64,000 bases of DNA, from positions 33,826,747 to 33,890,746 of the forward strand of contig JANAVB010029819.1 in NCBI GenBank assembly GCA_029216955.1, written 5' to 3'. This document shows, piece by piece, positions 63,301-64,000 of this stretch (position 1 is the first letter of the stretch; each line of letters starts with the position of its first letter). The DNA comes from Iris pallida. Taxonomy: Eukaryota; Streptophyta; Magnoliopsida; Asparagales; Iridaceae. Below the pieces are notes generated by a model that was not told the origin of the DNA, made no database searches, and saw only the letters and a list, made by a program, of their open reading frames with translations. The position numbers were made by a program, and so were the translations under genes.

Positions 63301-63882
63301 ATTCCCTGTCACATTCACCATAAACAGAAGCAATGTAAGTAATACCGATCAAATTGGTCTCAAGGTTAGGGTTAGGGGAGGTTAATTACGAGCCATGGGA
63401 CGGCGAAGAGAGCGGCTTTGTTGCCGGCGAGGAGGTTCTGGGCGTTGAGGACGATCTGCGGGAGTTGGAGGAGGAGGAAGGGGACGTTGGCGGCGGCGGC
63501 GAACTTGGCGGTGAGCGAGTCCCATTGTTCGAATTTCGAGTCCTTAGAGGTGGGTTTAGCAAAAAAGAAAAGGTGAGATCTTTTTGGAAGAGAGAGAGAG
63601 AAAGCAACGGAGTGGCGGTGAGCTTACCTTCTCCGAAGGGAGAGCCGACTCATCGGCTGCGGCTGAAGCAGACGGAACGAATCGGCGGTGTCGGTGTCGG
63701 CGGATGATAGCAAGGGTTAGGGTTTTAGGAGGAGATGGGGGGAGAGTTACGGTTTTGGGGATAAACTGGGGGCTCGATGAGGAGGAGGAGAAGAGGAGGC
63801 GGTGAGAATAAGGACGGAGGGAAGGAGGTGACCTGACTTGAGCGGCGGCGATGGGCAGTGACGACACCGCGGTGGACGCCAT
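57332..63882 (-). CDS. MEX1: Plastid envelope maltose transporter, MEX1 (maltose excess 1)
   Basis: Nine coding exons on the minus strand: 63882-63628, 63542-63390, 63305-63015, 62922-62833, 60580-60479, 60387-60269, 58141-58079, 57991-57930 and 57414-57332. All introns are GT-AG, and phases join to 1,218 bases including the stop (405 residues; Arabidopsis MEX1 is about 415). Exon 1 is a Ser/Pro/Arg-rich transit peptide (start MASTAVSSLPIAAAQ). The mature part begins near WDSLTAKFAAAANVPFLLLQ. Family blocks include GMLTGLLGNLSLLSYFAKK, TIGGLSVLPQ, WSTFVPFVPNSILPG, GWTATLLFMWMPVAQM, MLGNGLMIPRALFIRDLMW and the C-terminal WRDAVAYGNNSP then ELVFGP*. Several hydrophobic segments are present. MEX1 exports maltose made by night-time starch breakdown from the plastid to the cytosol. 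Exons 1-3 are GC-rich, the later ones AT-rich. Introns 4 and 6 exceed 2 kb and hold repeats. Confidence 0.95.
57415..57929 (-). other. MEX1 intron 8 (515 bp)
   Basis: Donor GTTTCT after GGCTGG; acceptor TACCAG before GAATGACTGTGTGG. AT-rich, nothing else seen. Confidence 0.75.
58142..60268 (-). other. MEX1 intron 6 (about 2.1 kb)
   Basis: Donor GTAATT after CTGATGTG, acceptor ATACAG before GTTCACTGG; a Trp codon is split across the junction. It contains the GT and poly(G) tract at 58940-59011. No gene inside. Confidence 0.8.
58940..59011. repeat. GT array, GGT array and 25-base poly(G) tract
   Basis: (GT)n, then (GGT)n, then 25 uninterrupted G (58987-59011) on the plus strand. On the MEX1 transcript strand this is poly(C). 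It can form a G-quadruplex on the template strand. Confidence 0.9.
60581..62832 (-). other. MEX1 intron 4 (about 2.25 kb)
   Basis: Donor GTATGG after GTGGTCATG, acceptor TTGCAG before GCACGAGCTGG. It holds a MITE-like inverted repeat at about 61610-62135 and a short diverged direct repeat (GAGAGGTAATTG.TGGAGACTA at 61394 and 61490). Confidence 0.8.
61610..62135. mobile_element. AGGCGC-type inverted-repeat element (MITE-like) in MEX1 intron 4
   Basis: Both arms carry GGAGCAAGGCGC (61619 plus; 62112-62123 complement), followed by repeated AGGCGC/GCGCCT words and AGTGAAG-TGAGGCGC. The centre is AT-rich. Exact ends and target duplication could not be fixed; a hAT-like origin is a guess. Confidence 0.6.
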
Positions 63883-63921
63883 TCTTTTGTTGGAGGAGGA
63901 AGGAGGAGGAGGAGAGAAGTG

Positions 63922-63928
63922 TTAAATA
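63922..63928 (-). promoter_or_regulatory. Possible TATA-like box of MEX1
   Basis: TATTTAA on the minus strand, 40 bases before the start codon, followed by a CT-rich leader. Only 118 bases of upstream sequence are in the window, so this is tentative. Confidence 0.3.
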
Positions 63929-64000
63929 TGGAAGGGGATCGACGAATGGGGACCTGACACGTTGAGGGATGGGGAAGTTTTGGAAATCGAGGACCGTTGG

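Noticed and set aside
62979..63333. Overlapping 126-codon frame at MEX1 exon 3
   Set aside because: Out-of-frame shadow. Only the 107-codon frame has the transporter sequence and joins in phase with its neighbours.

Overview
The window is nuclear DNA of a flowering plant. The evidence is a plastid maltose transporter gene (MEX1-like) with nine coding exons, a CDR1-type aspartic protease gene, a small plant protein gene with a Cys-Cys-Phe motif, and a dense nest of plant transposons: chromodomain Ty3/gypsy (Tekay-like) elements, plant L1-type LINEs, CACTA elements and hAT and Harbinger MITEs. The protease gene and the first exons of MEX1 are GC-rich, which would fit a monocot, but I cannot fix the lineage. 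No bacterial, organellar, rRNA or CRISPR sequence was seen.

Left part (1-34875): nested repeats with no intact host gene. A LINE (A, from 34876) is broken by a degenerate Tekay-like element (A; gag-pol on the minus strand at 4281-9326, LTR portions at 2290-4280, 9327-9886 and 32883-34875). A CACTA element (9887-32882, target duplication TGA) sits in the right LTR and carries fragments of a beta-1,3-glucanase gene and an IQD (calmodulin-binding) gene. That CACTA was hit by a 5.0 kb solo LTR (11258-16264, duplication GTGTG) and by a non-autonomous large-LTR element B (18494-32579, duplication TACTG) with about 4.2 kb LTRs and no gag-pol. One LTR of B holds a further solo LTR (22473-25454, duplication CATGG) with a 35-bp minisatellite. 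Each boundary was read from TG...CA or CACTA ends plus target-site duplications.

Middle (34876-52847): LINE A (ORF1 plus truncated ORF2), the single-exon aspartic protease gene (39142-40500, minus), then LINE B (about 40993-51662, minus). The reverse transcriptase of LINE B is split by a second CACTA element (43305-48834, duplication CCA) carrying a Ste20/MAP4K-like kinase fragment and a hAT MITE. A second copy of that MITE lies at 52160-52847.

Right part (52848-64000): gene-rich by comparison. It has a SINE-like repeat, a Harbinger-type MITE (53636-54007), a 177-residue unknown gene (54692-55225, plus) and MEX1 (57332-63882, minus), whose nine exons join in frame to 405 residues. The genes are independent; there are no operons. 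The main biological interest is gene-fragment capture by two CACTA elements, a CACTA terminus present at the same position in both LTRs of element A, and the structure of the non-autonomous element B.
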